NCBI GenBank assembly: GCA_964526635.1
Contig: CAZGLR010000021.1
Span: 1-34,680, forward strand
Length of the DNA stretch: 34,680 nt
Direction: 5' to 3'
Source: CAZGLR01 sp964526635
Lineage (GTDB): Bacteria; Zixibacteria; MSB-5A5; GN15; JAAZOE01
The position numbers were made by a program, and so were the translations under genes. Each line of letters opens with the position of its first letter. Within the stretch, counting starts at the first letter, position 1. Under the pieces are notes generated by a model. That model made no database searches, was not told where the DNA came from, and saw only the letters and a list, made by a program, of their open reading frames with translations. This document shows positions 7,838 to 15,937 of this stretch, piece by piece.

Positions 7838-8836
7838 TTATTCCTTGACCGCCTCGAGCAACTTGTGAATAATCGCAATTGAATCGATACCCTCGGCCTC
7901 GGCATTGAACGATGTCACAATCCGATGCCGCAAAACCGGCACCGCCGCGAATTTGACATCATCGACCGATGGCGTTGGACGGCCATCGAGTACCGCCCGT
8001 GTTTTGGCGGCCAGAATCAGGTACTGCCCGGCCCGCGGTCCGGCACCCCAGCTTACCCAGTCACGGATAAACTCAGGACTGGTGTCTTCCTTCGGCCGCG
8101 TCGAGCGGGCCAGTTTCACCGCATAGGATACCAGATGTTCGGAAACCGGCACCTGTCGGACCAGCGATTGCAGACGGATAATCTGCTCACCGGACAAGAC
8201 AATATCCAGCTTTCCGGTCGGTGCGGCAGTCGTGGTCATCACGATTTCTTCTTCATCCTTCTGGCCGGGATAATCGACAAAGACATTGAACATGAAGCGA
8301 TCAAGCTGGGCCTCCGGCAGAGGATAGGTGCCCTCCTGCTCGATTGGATTTTGCGTGGCCAGAACAAAAAACGGCTGCTCCAGTGTGTAGGTGTGACCGG
8401 CGGCGGTCACTTCGTGCTCCTGCATTGCCTGCAAAAGCGCCGCCTGCGTCTTCGGCGGCGTGCGGTTGATTTCATCAGCCAGAATGATATTGGCAAAGAC
8501 GGGACCCTTGACGAACTTGAATGTCCGCTTGCCGGTGGTATGATCTTCCTCAATAATTTCCGTACCGGTGATATCCGATGGCATTAAATCTGGAGTAAAC
8601 TGTATGCGTGAAAATTTAAGATCCAAAACCCGGGCCAGAGTCGAAATCAGCAGCGTTTTGGCCAATCCGGGAACCCCAACCAGCAGACAGTGACCCCGCG
8701 CGAGTAAAGCGATAAGAAGCTGTTCGACAACATCTTGTTGCCCAATGATGACTTTCCCGATTTCCGATCTGATCGTGCTGTAGGCAGTCTGAAGTTCCTC
8801 GAGCGTCTGCGCGTCATCGGTTTTGAGTTCGGTCAT
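7838..8836 (-). CDS. MoxR family AAA+ ATPase
   Basis: MoxR ATPases act as chaperones together with vWA proteins. This 332-residue protein shows Walker A GVPGLAKT (about residues 54-61) and the segment RIQFTPDLMPSDITGTE. It also shows Walker B LADEINRTPPKTQAALLQAMQE, sensor 1 ATQNPIEQEGTYPLPEAQLDRFMF and the arginine-containing C-terminal lid SWGAGPRAGQYL. All are family signatures. The start codon has GGAGGATCC immediately upstream. It is the first gene of a tight pair with the DUF58 gene. An inverted repeat at 8858-8883, within 50 bases of the start, may be a regulatory site. Confidence 0.96.
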   Translation of the reverse strand: MTELKTDDAQTLEELQTAYSTIRSEIGKVIIGQQDVVEQLLIALLARGHCLLVGVPGLAKTLLISTLARVLDLKFSRIQFTPDLMPSDITGTEIIEEDHTTGKRTFKFVKGPVFANIILADEINRTPPKTQAALLQAMQEHEVTAAGHTYTLEQPFFVLATQNPIEQEGTYPLPEAQLDRFMFNVFVDYPGQKDEEEIVMTTTAAPTGKLDIVLSGEQIIRLQSLVRQVPVSEHLVSYAVKLARSTRPKEDTSPEFIRDWVSWGAGPRAGQYLILAAKTRAVLDGRPTPSVDDVKFAAVPVLRHRIVTSFNAEAEGIDSIAIIHKLLEAVKE

Positions 8837-8857
8837 GGATCCTCCGGTGTGGGTATT

Positions 8858-8883
8858 TATAGGGAATACGCTGTTACCCTATA
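8858..8883. promoter_or_regulatory. Inverted repeat in the moxR leader
   Basis: TATAGGG (8858-8864) and CCCTATA (8877-8883) form a 7-bp inverted repeat with a 12-base spacer, 22-47 bases upstream of the moxR start. Half-site spacing is about two helical turns, which suits a dimeric repressor. No cognate regulator is known, so this is only a candidate operator. Confidence 0.4.
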
Positions 8884-8956
8884 TTCTGCGAGTTTTTATG
8901 GCGCCTCAGCGGGCGAATCAGGAACATTTGCTGTAAATGTAAACGCCCCTGTATAT

Positions 8957-9056
8957 TGTGGATAAGGGAGTAATCCGGGCCTTTATCTGAATATGGTAAG
9001 ACCTTGTCGCGCATTAAGAAACCCACATTTCCACAGATTCGCCCGGGTTATCAACA
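8957..9056. promoter_or_regulatory. DnaA-box-like sites between moxR and bactofilin gene
   Basis: TGTGGATAA at 8957-8965 is the exact reverse complement of the DnaA box TTATCCACA. TTATCAACA at 9048-9056 differs by one base. ATTTCCACA at 9027-9035 differs by two. The main origin lies near 29.2-29.7 kb, so this smaller cluster is either a regulatory or titration site or coincidence. Confidence 0.4.
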
Positions 9057-9066
9057 TTATAGACTG

Positions 9067-9468
9067 TCAGGACTTAGTGGCGGTCTCATGTTCCTTACGG
9101 ACTTTGTCGGCGGCGTCTCTATAACGGTGGCCGCCGGCGTCGATGTCGTCTTTCATATTGCATGAACCGCAAAATACCGCGCCCTGCTCGATTACCAGCG
9201 ATTTAGTTTTCAAATCACCGGTAATTTCAGCCTTGGCCTGAAGTTCGACCTTTTCACTGGCGATAATATTGCCCTTGATATTGCCGGCGATACTGGCATT
9301 TTTACAATTGATCTCGGCTTCAAGTTCCCCACCATTACCAACGGTAACCGTATCCGAGCACTTAACCTGCCCCTTGACTTTGCCATCGATTCGCAGGGGA
9401 CCCTTGACATCGATCGTACCATTAAATTCGGCGTCTTTACCGATAATCGTGCTGATCTTACCTTCCAT
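9067..9468 (-). CDS. Bactofilin
   Basis: Bactofilins are small beta-helical cytoskeletal proteins that polymerise without nucleotide and position cell-wall or polar machinery. The protein (133 residues from the chosen start) has the repeated strand pattern GTIDVKGPLRIDGKVKGQV, then ELEAEINCKNASIAGNIKGN and EVQAKAEITGDL-like turns. A charged tail follows. The reading frame continues upstream to an ATG at 9504 and a TTG at 9510. I choose the ATG at 9466-9468 because AAGGA (9476-9480) lies 7 bases upstream. The resulting MEGKISTIIGKDAEF start matches family N-termini. The gene follows an M23 peptidase by 16 bases. That pairing is common and implies a role in peptidoglycan-based cell shape. Confidence 0.92.
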   Translation of the reverse strand: MEGKISTIIGKDAEFNGTIDVKGPLRIDGKVKGQVKCSDTVTVGNGGELEAEINCKNASIAGNIKGNIIASEKVELQAKAEITGDLKTKSLVIEQGAVFCGSCNMKDDIDAGGHRYRDAADKVRKEHETATKS

Positions 9469-9484
9469 TGGGGTATCCTTGTGT

Positions 9485-10270
9485 TTACCGTGTTTGATTT
9501 TCATAAACAAAAAACTTCATAGGGTTAATGGGTATCCCGTGAATTCTGATTTCATAATGCAGATGCGGCGCGGAACTGATTCCGGAATTGCCCGAAAGCG
9601 CAATGCGCTGCCCGGCAAAAATCGTGTCGCCCACCTGAACCAAAAGCTCAGAATTGTGACCATAAACGGTTTCAATACTGTCGTGCCGGACGACCACCGT
9701 GAGTCCAAAAACACTGTCAAAACCGGCTTCAACGACTTCTCCGAATGCTGTCGAGAAAACCGGCGCACCAACCGGCAGGGCCAGGTCGACCCCGGGATGG
9801 CGCTTTCCCGGAATCTCCGAAAAACCCTGCGTGATCCATCCGGTGGCCGGCAGACCATCGGGTATCGGTGATGTCGGCGGCAGTGTCCGCGACAAACTCC
9901 TGCGATTGACCAGGTCATTCGGCGGAGCCGGTTCATTTTCACTGGTGTACAGATGGCCCAGCAGCACCGAATCCAGTCCGGCCATTTCCGCCACCTGCGC
10001 CATCATCTGCTGCGTTTCCAAAAGCGATTGCTCCAGGATCTCCACCTTGTATTGATACCTTCGCAAGGATGCGTTCTCTTCAAGTAATCTATCGGCATCA
10101 GCGGCCCGTGCGATAACCTCATAATATAAAATTACGTATGCGATCGGGGCCAGTATCGACAGCACGACAATCGCCTGCAGCGCGCGATACAACCAAAGCG
10201 GCATGCGATATTGTTTCGGTTCACGGCGATCATCGGTGATGACCATGAGCGTGATTGATTTCTGCGGCAT
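9485..10270 (-). CDS. M23 family metallopeptidase (LytM-like), membrane-anchored
   Basis: This 261-residue protein begins with a short cytoplasmic stretch and a single transmembrane segment (about residues 28-50). A coiled coil follows (about 55-95, DADRLLEENASLRRYQYKVEILEQS). The C-terminal M23 domain has HPGVDLALPVGAPVFS, VVRHDSIETVYGHNSELL and the zinc-site HLHYE motif. The metal and catalytic residues appear intact. Such enzymes are periplasmic peptidoglycan endopeptidases. The start lies 8 bases after the parB stop with AAGG upstream, so it is part of the parAB operon. The downstream bactofilin gene is 16 bases away, as in other bacteria where the two cooperate in shape control. Confidence 0.94.
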   Translation of the reverse strand: MPQKSITLMVITDDRREPKQYRMPLWLYRALQAIVVLSILAPIAYVILYYEVIARAADADRLLEENASLRRYQYKVEILEQSLLETQQMMAQVAEMAGLDSVLLGHLYTSENEPAPPNDLVNRRSLSRTLPPTSPIPDGLPATGWITQGFSEIPGKRHPGVDLALPVGAPVFSTAFGEVVEAGFDSVFGLTVVVRHDSIETVYGHNSELLVQVGDTIFAGQRIALSGNSGISSAPHLHYEIRIHGIPINPMKFFVYENQTR

Positions 10271-10278
10271 GAGCGACC

Positions 10279-11127
10279 TTAAATTTTCTGGAAGAGATCC
10301 ATCAGACGGGTCAGATCATCTTCGCCGTAATACTCGATTTCGATTTTGCCCTTCTTTTTCCCCGATACTATTCGTACCGCCGTACCCAGCGTATGTTTCA
10401 AACGAGTTTCGGCATCATCGAGAAACGGATTCCGTTGCCCTCGGCCAGGGGCTGTCTTACGACGATGCGTCCGGGCCACTGACTCGGCCTGCCGCACCGA
10501 TAATGTCTCAGAAATAATGCGATCGGCTATCTTCTCCCGCATTGCCGGATCGGTGACAGACAAGATTGCACGCGCATGACCCTCGGTCAGTTTGCCGCCG
10601 GCCACCAGGCGGCGTATCCGTTCGGGCAACAACAACAGACGCAGCGTGTTGGTCACCGACGCCCGGTTCTTGCCGACCCGGTCGGCCAGCTCCGCCTGTG
10701 ACCAGTCGCACTGTTCAATCAGCGCCCGGTACGCGTTGGCCGTCTCAATAGGATTGAGATCCTCACGCTGCAAGTTTTCGATCAGCGCAATCTGCAGCAT
10801 ATCGGTATCATCGATATCATCGAGTATCAGCGCCGGCACAGATTTCAATTCGGCCAGCTTGGCCGCCCGATATCGTCGTTCACCGGCCACGACGATATAC
10901 CCGGTGCCGTCTTTTTTGACCAGAAGCGGTTGCAGCAGCCCCTTTTCTTTAATCGAGGCCGCCAGCTCCGAGAGCTTGTCCTGGTCGAAGCTCTTGCGCG
11001 GCTGATGCGGATTGGGGGCGATACTGTCAAGCGGCAGCGGCTGCAACTTACCCGACTGCGCGGCAGTGGCGGCGTCGCTGGTCGGTATGAGAGCCTCCAG
11101 ACCGCGTCCCAATGCGATTTTAGCCAT
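10279..11127 (-). CDS. parB: Chromosome-partitioning protein ParB
   Basis: ParB binds parS, loads as a CTP-dependent clamp and spreads around the origin for segregation. The protein, 282 residues from the chosen start, has the N-terminal ParB box with NPHQPRKSF and the CTP-binding GERRYRAAKLA. A helix-turn-helix follows (SQAELADRVGKNRASVTNTLRLL), then a C-terminal dimerisation segment. The open frame extends 66 codons further upstream into parA. I use the ATG at 11125-11127, which gives MAKIALGRGLEALIP, the standard ParB N-terminus, with GGAGG upstream. It overlaps the parA stop by 8 bases. Two parS sites lie about 1.4 and 3.4 kb upstream in the same cluster. Confidence 0.97.
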   Translation of the reverse strand: MAKIALGRGLEALIPTSDAATAAQSGKLQPLPLDSIAPNPHQPRKSFDQDKLSELAASIKEKGLLQPLLVKKDGTGYIVVAGERRYRAAKLAELKSVPALILDDIDDTDMLQIALIENLQREDLNPIETANAYRALIEQCDWSQAELADRVGKNRASVTNTLRLLLLPERIRRLVAGGKLTEGHARAILSVTDPAMREKIADRIISETLSVRQAESVARTHRRKTAPGRGQRNPFLDDAETRLKHTLGTAVRIVSGKKKGKIEIEYYGEDDLTRLMDLFQKI

Positions 11128-11881
11128 GTCCCATGACCTCCTTGGCAAGTGCGATGTAATTCTGCGCCCCGGTCGAGAGAATATCATACAGAATAATCGG
11201 CTTTCCAAAACTGGGCGCTTCCGATAACCGCACGTTGCGACTGATAGTGGTGGTGTAGACTTTTTCAGCGAAATACTTGCGCGTTTCATCGGCCACCTGC
11301 CGCGACAGATTGAGCCGCGAATCAAACATCGTCAATAATACACCTTCGATATTCAGGTCGGGATTCAAATGCTTCTGTACTAAATTAATACTATTTAATA
11401 ACTGACCCATCCCCTCCAATGCATAGTACTCGCATTGAATTGGTATGAGCACCGAATCGGCCGCCGTCAGCGTGTTGAGCGTCAACAAACCCAGCGACGG
11501 CGGACAGTCGATGATCACGTATTCATACTGATCATCGAGCGTCGATATCGCTTCCTTCAGCTTATGCTCCCGCGCCACCATCGGCACCAGCTCCACCTCG
11601 GCCCCGACCAGGCGGACATGCGACGGCAACAGATTCAGATACGGCAGCATAGTGGCGACAATCGCATCGGCCGGCGCCACCCGGCCAATCAGGACTTCAT
11701 AGATGGTCGGATCGTCTTCGGAGAGCGAAATACCCAGTCCCGACGTAGAGTTGCCCTGGGGATCAATATCTATAAGGAGGGTCTTTCTTTCGGCGGCGGC
11801 CAAACATGACGATAAATTGATCGCAGTGGTGGTTTTGCCGACGCCTCCCTTCTGGTTGGCAATGGCCATAATTTTTGCCAT
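11120..11881 (-). CDS. parA: Chromosome-partitioning ATPase ParA (Soj)
   Basis: ParA is a deviant-Walker ATPase that moves ParB-parS complexes over the nucleoid. The protein has the signature KGGVGKTTTAINLSSCLA (Walker A with the extra lysine) near residues 11-28. It also has LLIDIDPQGN (Walker A') and YVIIDCPPSLGLLT (Walker B). The frame runs 12 codons further upstream, but I choose the ATG at 11879-11881, giving MAKIMAIANQKGG with GAGG about 6 bases ahead. The stop overlaps the parB start. It lies 74 bases after rsmG on the same strand, an arrangement conserved in many bacteria. Confidence 0.97.
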   Translation of the reverse strand: MAKIMAIANQKGGVGKTTTAINLSSCLAAAERKTLLIDIDPQGNSTSGLGISLSEDDPTIYEVLIGRVAPADAIVATMLPYLNLLPSHVRLVGAEVELVPMVAREHKLKEAISTLDDQYEYVIIDCPPSLGLLTLNTLTAADSVLIPIQCEYYALEGMGQLLNSINLVQKHLNPDLNIEGVLLTMFDSRLNLSRQVADETRKYFAEKVYTTTISRNVRLSEAPSFGKPIILYDILSTGAQNYIALAKEVMGHG

Positions 11882-11955
11882 GATAGCCTCGTTGTCAAAC
11901 ATCCGTGTCAAACACAACGAGAATACTTGTTTTTTTTGAAAACAGCAATCACAAT

Positions 11956-12543
11956 TTACTGAATTTTTGAAAAAACGATGTATTTTTCATCAGAACTATC
12001 GATGGTATATGAAATCACATCTTTTTCTCCCGCCAACTTGCCCATAATTTCACGGCCAAAGAACAACAAGTAGCTTGTGGGTCCTGTAAGACGGCGAATA
12101 TTATTCGTAATTGCGGCATCGAGCGCTACCTGCCGCAAACAAAAAGTCGTAAATGCCCGATCGGGTGCGAAGCTCTCCAATGGCTCATTCACAATCTCCG
12201 GTGCAATATCAAGACGACGGATCAATAACGACAAAAAATCTGCCTTCTTTTTGGATCTTTCCAGCAAGGTAACATCCATGATTTCGCCGGAGAGCATCAA
12301 CGGCACCGCCGGGATACCCCAGCCCGATCCAATATCAAGCAATGGCTCACTGGTATCGCCGATCAAATCCAATTCAAGCGGAATTAATGATTCGGCAATG
12401 AGCCTGCGAAGATGATCCTCACCCAGGTGCCGTGAGTAGAGATTGAAATGCCGGTTGGCCTGCTGAACCTCGGATAAATAGATACGCAGATGCGCATTAT
12501 CCAGATATTTATCGAGGAGAACCTGTGAATGATAAATTTCCAT
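11956..12543 (-). CDS. rsmG: 16S rRNA (guanine527-N7)-methyltransferase RsmG
   Basis: RsmG (GidB) methylates G527 of 16S rRNA using S-adenosylmethionine. The 195-residue protein is slightly shorter than typical (about 205-240). It has the SAM-binding motif LLDIGSGWGIPAVPL and the family region NRHFNLYSRHLGEDHLRRLIAESL. The DVTLLERSKKKADFL acidic loop follows. The sequence is less conserved towards the C-terminus. It sits between mnmG and parA. Its leader is only 34 bases long and contains a parS site at 12555-12570, so ParB bound there could block RNA polymerase or ride across the transcript region. Confidence 0.94.
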   Translation of the reverse strand: MEIYHSQVLLDKYLDNAHLRIYLSEVQQANRHFNLYSRHLGEDHLRRLIAESLIPLELDLIGDTSEPLLDIGSGWGIPAVPLMLSGEIMDVTLLERSKKKADFLSLLIRRLDIAPEIVNEPLESFAPDRAFTTFCLRQVALDAAITNNIRRLTGPTSYLLFFGREIMGKLAGEKDVISYTIDSSDEKYIVFSKIQ

Positions 12544-12554
12544 ACTACCCGGGA

Positions 12555-12570
12555 TGTTTCACGTGAAACA
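12555..12570. promoter_or_regulatory. parS site 1 (ParB binding)
   Basis: TGTTTCACGTGAAACA is a perfect 16-bp palindrome identical to the consensus bacterial parS. It lies in the 34-base gap between mnmG and rsmG, about 1.4 kb upstream of parB. Confidence 0.97.
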
Positions 12571-12577
12571 TTACGGC

Positions 12578-14449
12578 CTACACGCCGGTGACCATCTGAT
12601 GCCGTTTGATATGGACCGTCAGAACCGCCACATCCGATGGCGTGACGCCATCGATTCGCCCCGCCTGACCGATTGTCAACGGCCGATAACGATTCAACTT
12701 CTCGATTGCTTCTTTTTTTAATCCACGTAATGATGAAAAATCCATATCAGATGGTATCTTCATCGATTCATTCTTCCGGTTCTTTTCTATCTCGCGCTGC
12801 TGCTTGTCAAGATATCCCTCATACTTGAGAAGAATAACTGCCTTCTCAAAAATCTCACGGTTTTCAAAGAAACCATTGCCGGAAATTTCATAAATGAACC
12901 GGGGCTCGAAATCAGGACGGCACGCCAGCTCGGCCAGAGTCAATGATCCCCGTTTGGTCTGCAAACCAAAGCGCTGCTCGAGATCATCGCTGTGTACCCG
13001 CTTACTCTTGAGTGCCGTGATCATATCATCGAGCGCAATATGGTGACGATCGATACTATCCAGTTCGTCTGTGGAATATAAGCCGAATTGCCGGCCATAT
13101 TCGGACAATCTGTCCAACGCATTATCCTCGCGCAAGGCCAGGCGGTATTCGGCGCGACTGGTAAACATGCGATATGGTTCGGTCAATGACCGCGTCACCA
13201 GATCATCAACCATCACGCCCATATAGGCCTCATGCCGCCCGGGGATAAATTCACTGTCGCCCCGGATCTTCAGGCAGGCGTTAACACCCGCAATAAGTCC
13301 TTGTGCAGCAGCTTCTTCATACCCGGAAGTGCCATTGATTTGCCCGGCCATATACAACCCCGCGACCAACCGCGATTCCAGGGTCGGATAGATTTGATAC
13401 GGCAACACGTAATCATACTCAACCGCATAACCCGGTTTGGTCATGACCGCATCTTCCAGGCCGATAATTGTCCGCACCGCCTCAAGCTGAACGTCTTCGG
13501 GCAATGATGTCGCGAAGCCATTGAGGTATATTTCATCGGTGCCGTTGCCCTCCGGTTCAATAAACTGCTGATGACGCGGTTTATCGGCAAAGCGTACGAC
13601 CTTATCTTCAATCGACGGACAATATCTCGGACCGGTACCCTTGATCTGCCCGGAGAACAATGGCGCCCGTTTGATATTGGCCCTGATAATTTCGGCGGTC
13701 GCACGTGTCGTATAGGTTAAATAACAAAGCGCGTCGTTGCTGACTTTCGGATGGCCATTGTGGAAGTGGGAAAAGTATGGCGCCGGATCATGCCCCGGCT
13801 GGCGCTCAGTCCTGGAATAATCAATACTCTTGCCATCAATGCGCGGCGGTGTTCCGGTTTTAAGCCGCCCGGTTTCAAAGCCGGCCTTATTCAACGATGC
13901 CGTCATCCCGATCGCGGCCGGTTCGCCCCGCCGGCCTGATTCAATTTTTGTATCACCGATATGGATCAATCCGCCAAGAAAAGTCCCGGTCGCGAGAATA
14001 ACCGCCCGTCCGGAAACACTGCCGCCGTTGCGAAGCCGCAAGCCACAGACCATTTTGTTTTCGATGATTATCCCGACTGCCTCATCTTCGATAATATCAA
14101 TGCGCGATAGCGAGGCGACAAAATTGGAGACATAGTTGGTGTATGCGCGACGGTCACATTGAACTCGTGTCGATCTGACCGCCGGTCCCTTGGACAGATT
14201 GAGCCGTCGGAACTGAATTCCGGCGGCATCGGTGGCGTGACCGATAATTCCACCGAGAGCATCAACCTCGCGCACCAGATGGCCTTTTCCGACGCCGCCC
14301 ACGGCTGGATTGCAGGACATCAGGCCGAGCCTGGTTTTGTCCATCGTGACCAGGGCAGCGCTCAATCCGAGCCGGTCAGCGACACGAACCGCCTCGCAGC
14401 CGGCGTGACCGCCTCCAACCACCAATATGTCATAATCATGCGCTTTCAT
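12578..14449 (-). CDS. mnmG: tRNA uridine 5-carboxymethylaminomethyl modification enzyme MnmG
   Basis: MnmG (GidA) is the FAD-binding half of the MnmE-MnmG complex, which installs aminomethyl or carboxymethylaminomethyl groups at the wobble uridine of several tRNAs. The 623-residue length matches the family. It starts with the FAD motif VVGGGHAGCEA (about residues 10-20). The conserved CNPAVGGVGKGHLVREVDALGG, TGTFLGG and KTGTPPRID segments follow. Further on are YCPSIEDKVVRF, INGTSGYEEAAAQGL and the C-terminal tRNA-binding domain with DYSSLRGLKKEAIEKL-like sequence. It lies between two parS sites, downstream of its partner mnmE. That is the usual gene order. Confidence 0.98.
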   Translation of the reverse strand: MKAHDYDILVVGGGHAGCEAVRVADRLGLSAALVTMDKTRLGLMSCNPAVGGVGKGHLVREVDALGGIIGHATDAAGIQFRRLNLSKGPAVRSTRVQCDRRAYTNYVSNFVASLSRIDIIEDEAVGIIIENKMVCGLRLRNGGSVSGRAVILATGTFLGGLIHIGDTKIESGRRGEPAAIGMTASLNKAGFETGRLKTGTPPRIDGKSIDYSRTERQPGHDPAPYFSHFHNGHPKVSNDALCYLTYTTRATAEIIRANIKRAPLFSGQIKGTGPRYCPSIEDKVVRFADKPRHQQFIEPEGNGTDEIYLNGFATSLPEDVQLEAVRTIIGLEDAVMTKPGYAVEYDYVLPYQIYPTLESRLVAGLYMAGQINGTSGYEEAAAQGLIAGVNACLKIRGDSEFIPGRHEAYMGVMVDDLVTRSLTEPYRMFTSRAEYRLALREDNALDRLSEYGRQFGLYSTDELDSIDRHHIALDDMITALKSKRVHSDDLEQRFGLQTKRGSLTLAELACRPDFEPRFIYEISGNGFFENREIFEKAVILLKYEGYLDKQQREIEKNRKNESMKIPSDMDFSSLRGLKKEAIEKLNRYRPLTIGQAGRIDGVTPSDVAVLTVHIKRHQMVTGV

Positions 14450-14526
14450 AAGACATAAGAAGTAACGCAGGAGGCATCATTTTGGCAACAGAATAATTGA
14501 AATAGTCGGCTCGATTAGGCTATCGA

Positions 14527-14542
14527 TGTTTCACGTGAAACT
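14527..14542. promoter_or_regulatory. parS site 2 (ParB binding)
   Basis: TGTTTCACGTGAAACT matches the parS palindrome at 15 of 16 positions. It lies 3 bases upstream of the mnmE stop codon's far edge, in the mnmE-mnmG gap. With site 1 it brackets mnmG, about 1.97 kb apart. Confidence 0.93.
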
Positions 14543-14545
14543 ACT

Positions 14546-15937
14546 TTACTTGCCGATGCAGAAATTGGCGAAGATTTCCTCAAGTATTTGTTCGGTATAC
14601 ACCTGCCCGGTGATTTCCCCCATACGATCAGCCGCCTGGCGCAGCTCGAAAGAAAGTATCTCCGGTGGTTCATCAAGTCTTGACTGAAGCCGGATGAGAT
14701 GATTTAACGTGCTGTCTATCTTATTCTTATGCCGCAAGGACGTAACCACCACCGACTCGCTCAGATCAACCGCCCCGGCAGTTTTGCTAATGAGATCATA
14801 CAGCTTATCCAGACCTGCACCGGTCTTGACCGAGAGCGCATGCACCGGCCCGGAGTGATTTTCAAGCTTCTTCAGCCATGACACTTTGCGCTTTTCAACC
14901 GACTCCGCCAGATCAGCCTTATTGAGAAGTATTATCAGATGCTGATGATCTTCCAGTATTAAGTCCTTTAATAGTTTGGGCTTCGTCGAAATATCAAATA
15001 TATAAAGTATTAAGTCCGCCCGAGTGATTAACTTACGGGCTTCATTAATTCCCGCCTGTTCGATACGCCCGCGACCCTTGCGAAGTCCTGCAGTATCAAA
15101 GAGTTCTACTGGCAGGCCGGCGATCTCGATCCATTCGGACAAATAATCCCGCGTTGTTCCGGCGATTTCGGTAACCAGGGCACGGTTCTGTCTGACCAGT
15201 GCATTAAAAAGCGATGACTTGCCGGCATTGGGCGGGCCGAGGATTAAAACTCGCAGGCCATCCTGAATAAATTTGCCGGTGCGATAGCTCGCCGATAGGC
15301 TCTGCAGCTCTCCGAGAATTTCATCCAGATTATCTTTCAGCTTTGCTTTGCCGATAGTCCCGACCGAATCCTCATCAGGAAAGTCGATATCGGCCTCGAT
15401 TTCAGCCAGAAGATGTACAATCCGCTGGCGTAGTGAGGCGATATGTTGACCATAGCGTCCCATCAGATGCTCCCGCGTCACCCGATAGGCCAGATCAGTC
15501 TTTGATGCGATGACTTCGGCAGCGCCCTCGAGGCGGGTCAGGTCAACACCACGATTGAGAAACCGTCGCTGCGAAAATTCTCCCGCCTCGGCAGGACGGG
15601 CGCCATGCGTAAAAATCAATTCGAGAATATGCTTAAGTGGAATCTGTCCGGCATGGCAATGGATTTCGACCATGTCCTCACCGGTGAAACTTTTCGGGCC
15701 GGGCATAAAGACAGCCATGACTTCATCGAGAGCGCTGTCACTCTGGCTATCAACGATCGTGCCATAGCGCAGCATATATGGCTTGCATGATGTCTGAAGG
15801 ATCTGGGGAGTAAAAACTTTTTCGAGGATAGGTCGCGATAACGGCCCCGAGATGCGAATAATCCCGATACTGCCAACGCCGAGGGGAGTAGCGATGGCGG
15901 CTATGGTTTCAGCGCCGGATGAAAAATGAGGAGTCAT
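14546..15937 (-). CDS. mnmE: tRNA modification GTPase MnmE (TrmE)
   Basis: MnmE is the GTPase partner of MnmG. The 463-residue protein has the formyl-THF-binding N-domain (TIAAIATPLGVGSIGIIRISG). The inserted G domain has P-loop GPPNAGKSS, G2 region EIAGTTRD, G3 DTAGLRK and G4 NKADL. The conserved C-terminal CIGK contains the catalytic cysteine. The frame could begin at a GTG at 15940. I prefer the ATG at 15935-15937 because it overlaps the yidC stop as TGATG, a classic coupling arrangement. The jag/khpB gene often found between yidC and mnmE is absent here. Confidence 0.97.
   Translation of the reverse strand: MTPHFSSGAETIAAIATPLGVGSIGIIRISGPLSRPILEKVFTPQILQTSCKPYMLRYGTIVDSQSDSALDEVMAVFMPGPKSFTGEDMVEIHCHAGQIPLKHILELIFTHGARPAEAGEFSQRRFLNRGVDLTRLEGAAEVIASKTDLAYRVTREHLMGRYGQHIASLRQRIVHLLAEIEADIDFPDEDSVGTIGKAKLKDNLDEILGELQSLSASYRTGKFIQDGLRVLILGPPNAGKSSLFNALVRQNRALVTEIAGTTRDYLSEWIEIAGLPVELFDTAGLRKGRGRIEQAGINEARKLITRADLILYIFDISTKPKLLKDLILEDHQHLIILLNKADLAESVEKRKVSWLKKLENHSGPVHALSVKTGAGLDKLYDLISKTAGAVDLSESVVVTSLRHKNKIDSTLNHLIRLQSRLDEPPEILSFELRQAADRMGEITGQVYTEQILEEIFANFCIGK

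Noticed and set aside
10279..11325. 348-residue ParB form
   Set aside because: The first 66 codons overlap parA and lack ParB features. The MAKIALGRGLEAL start is typical and has GGAGG upstream.
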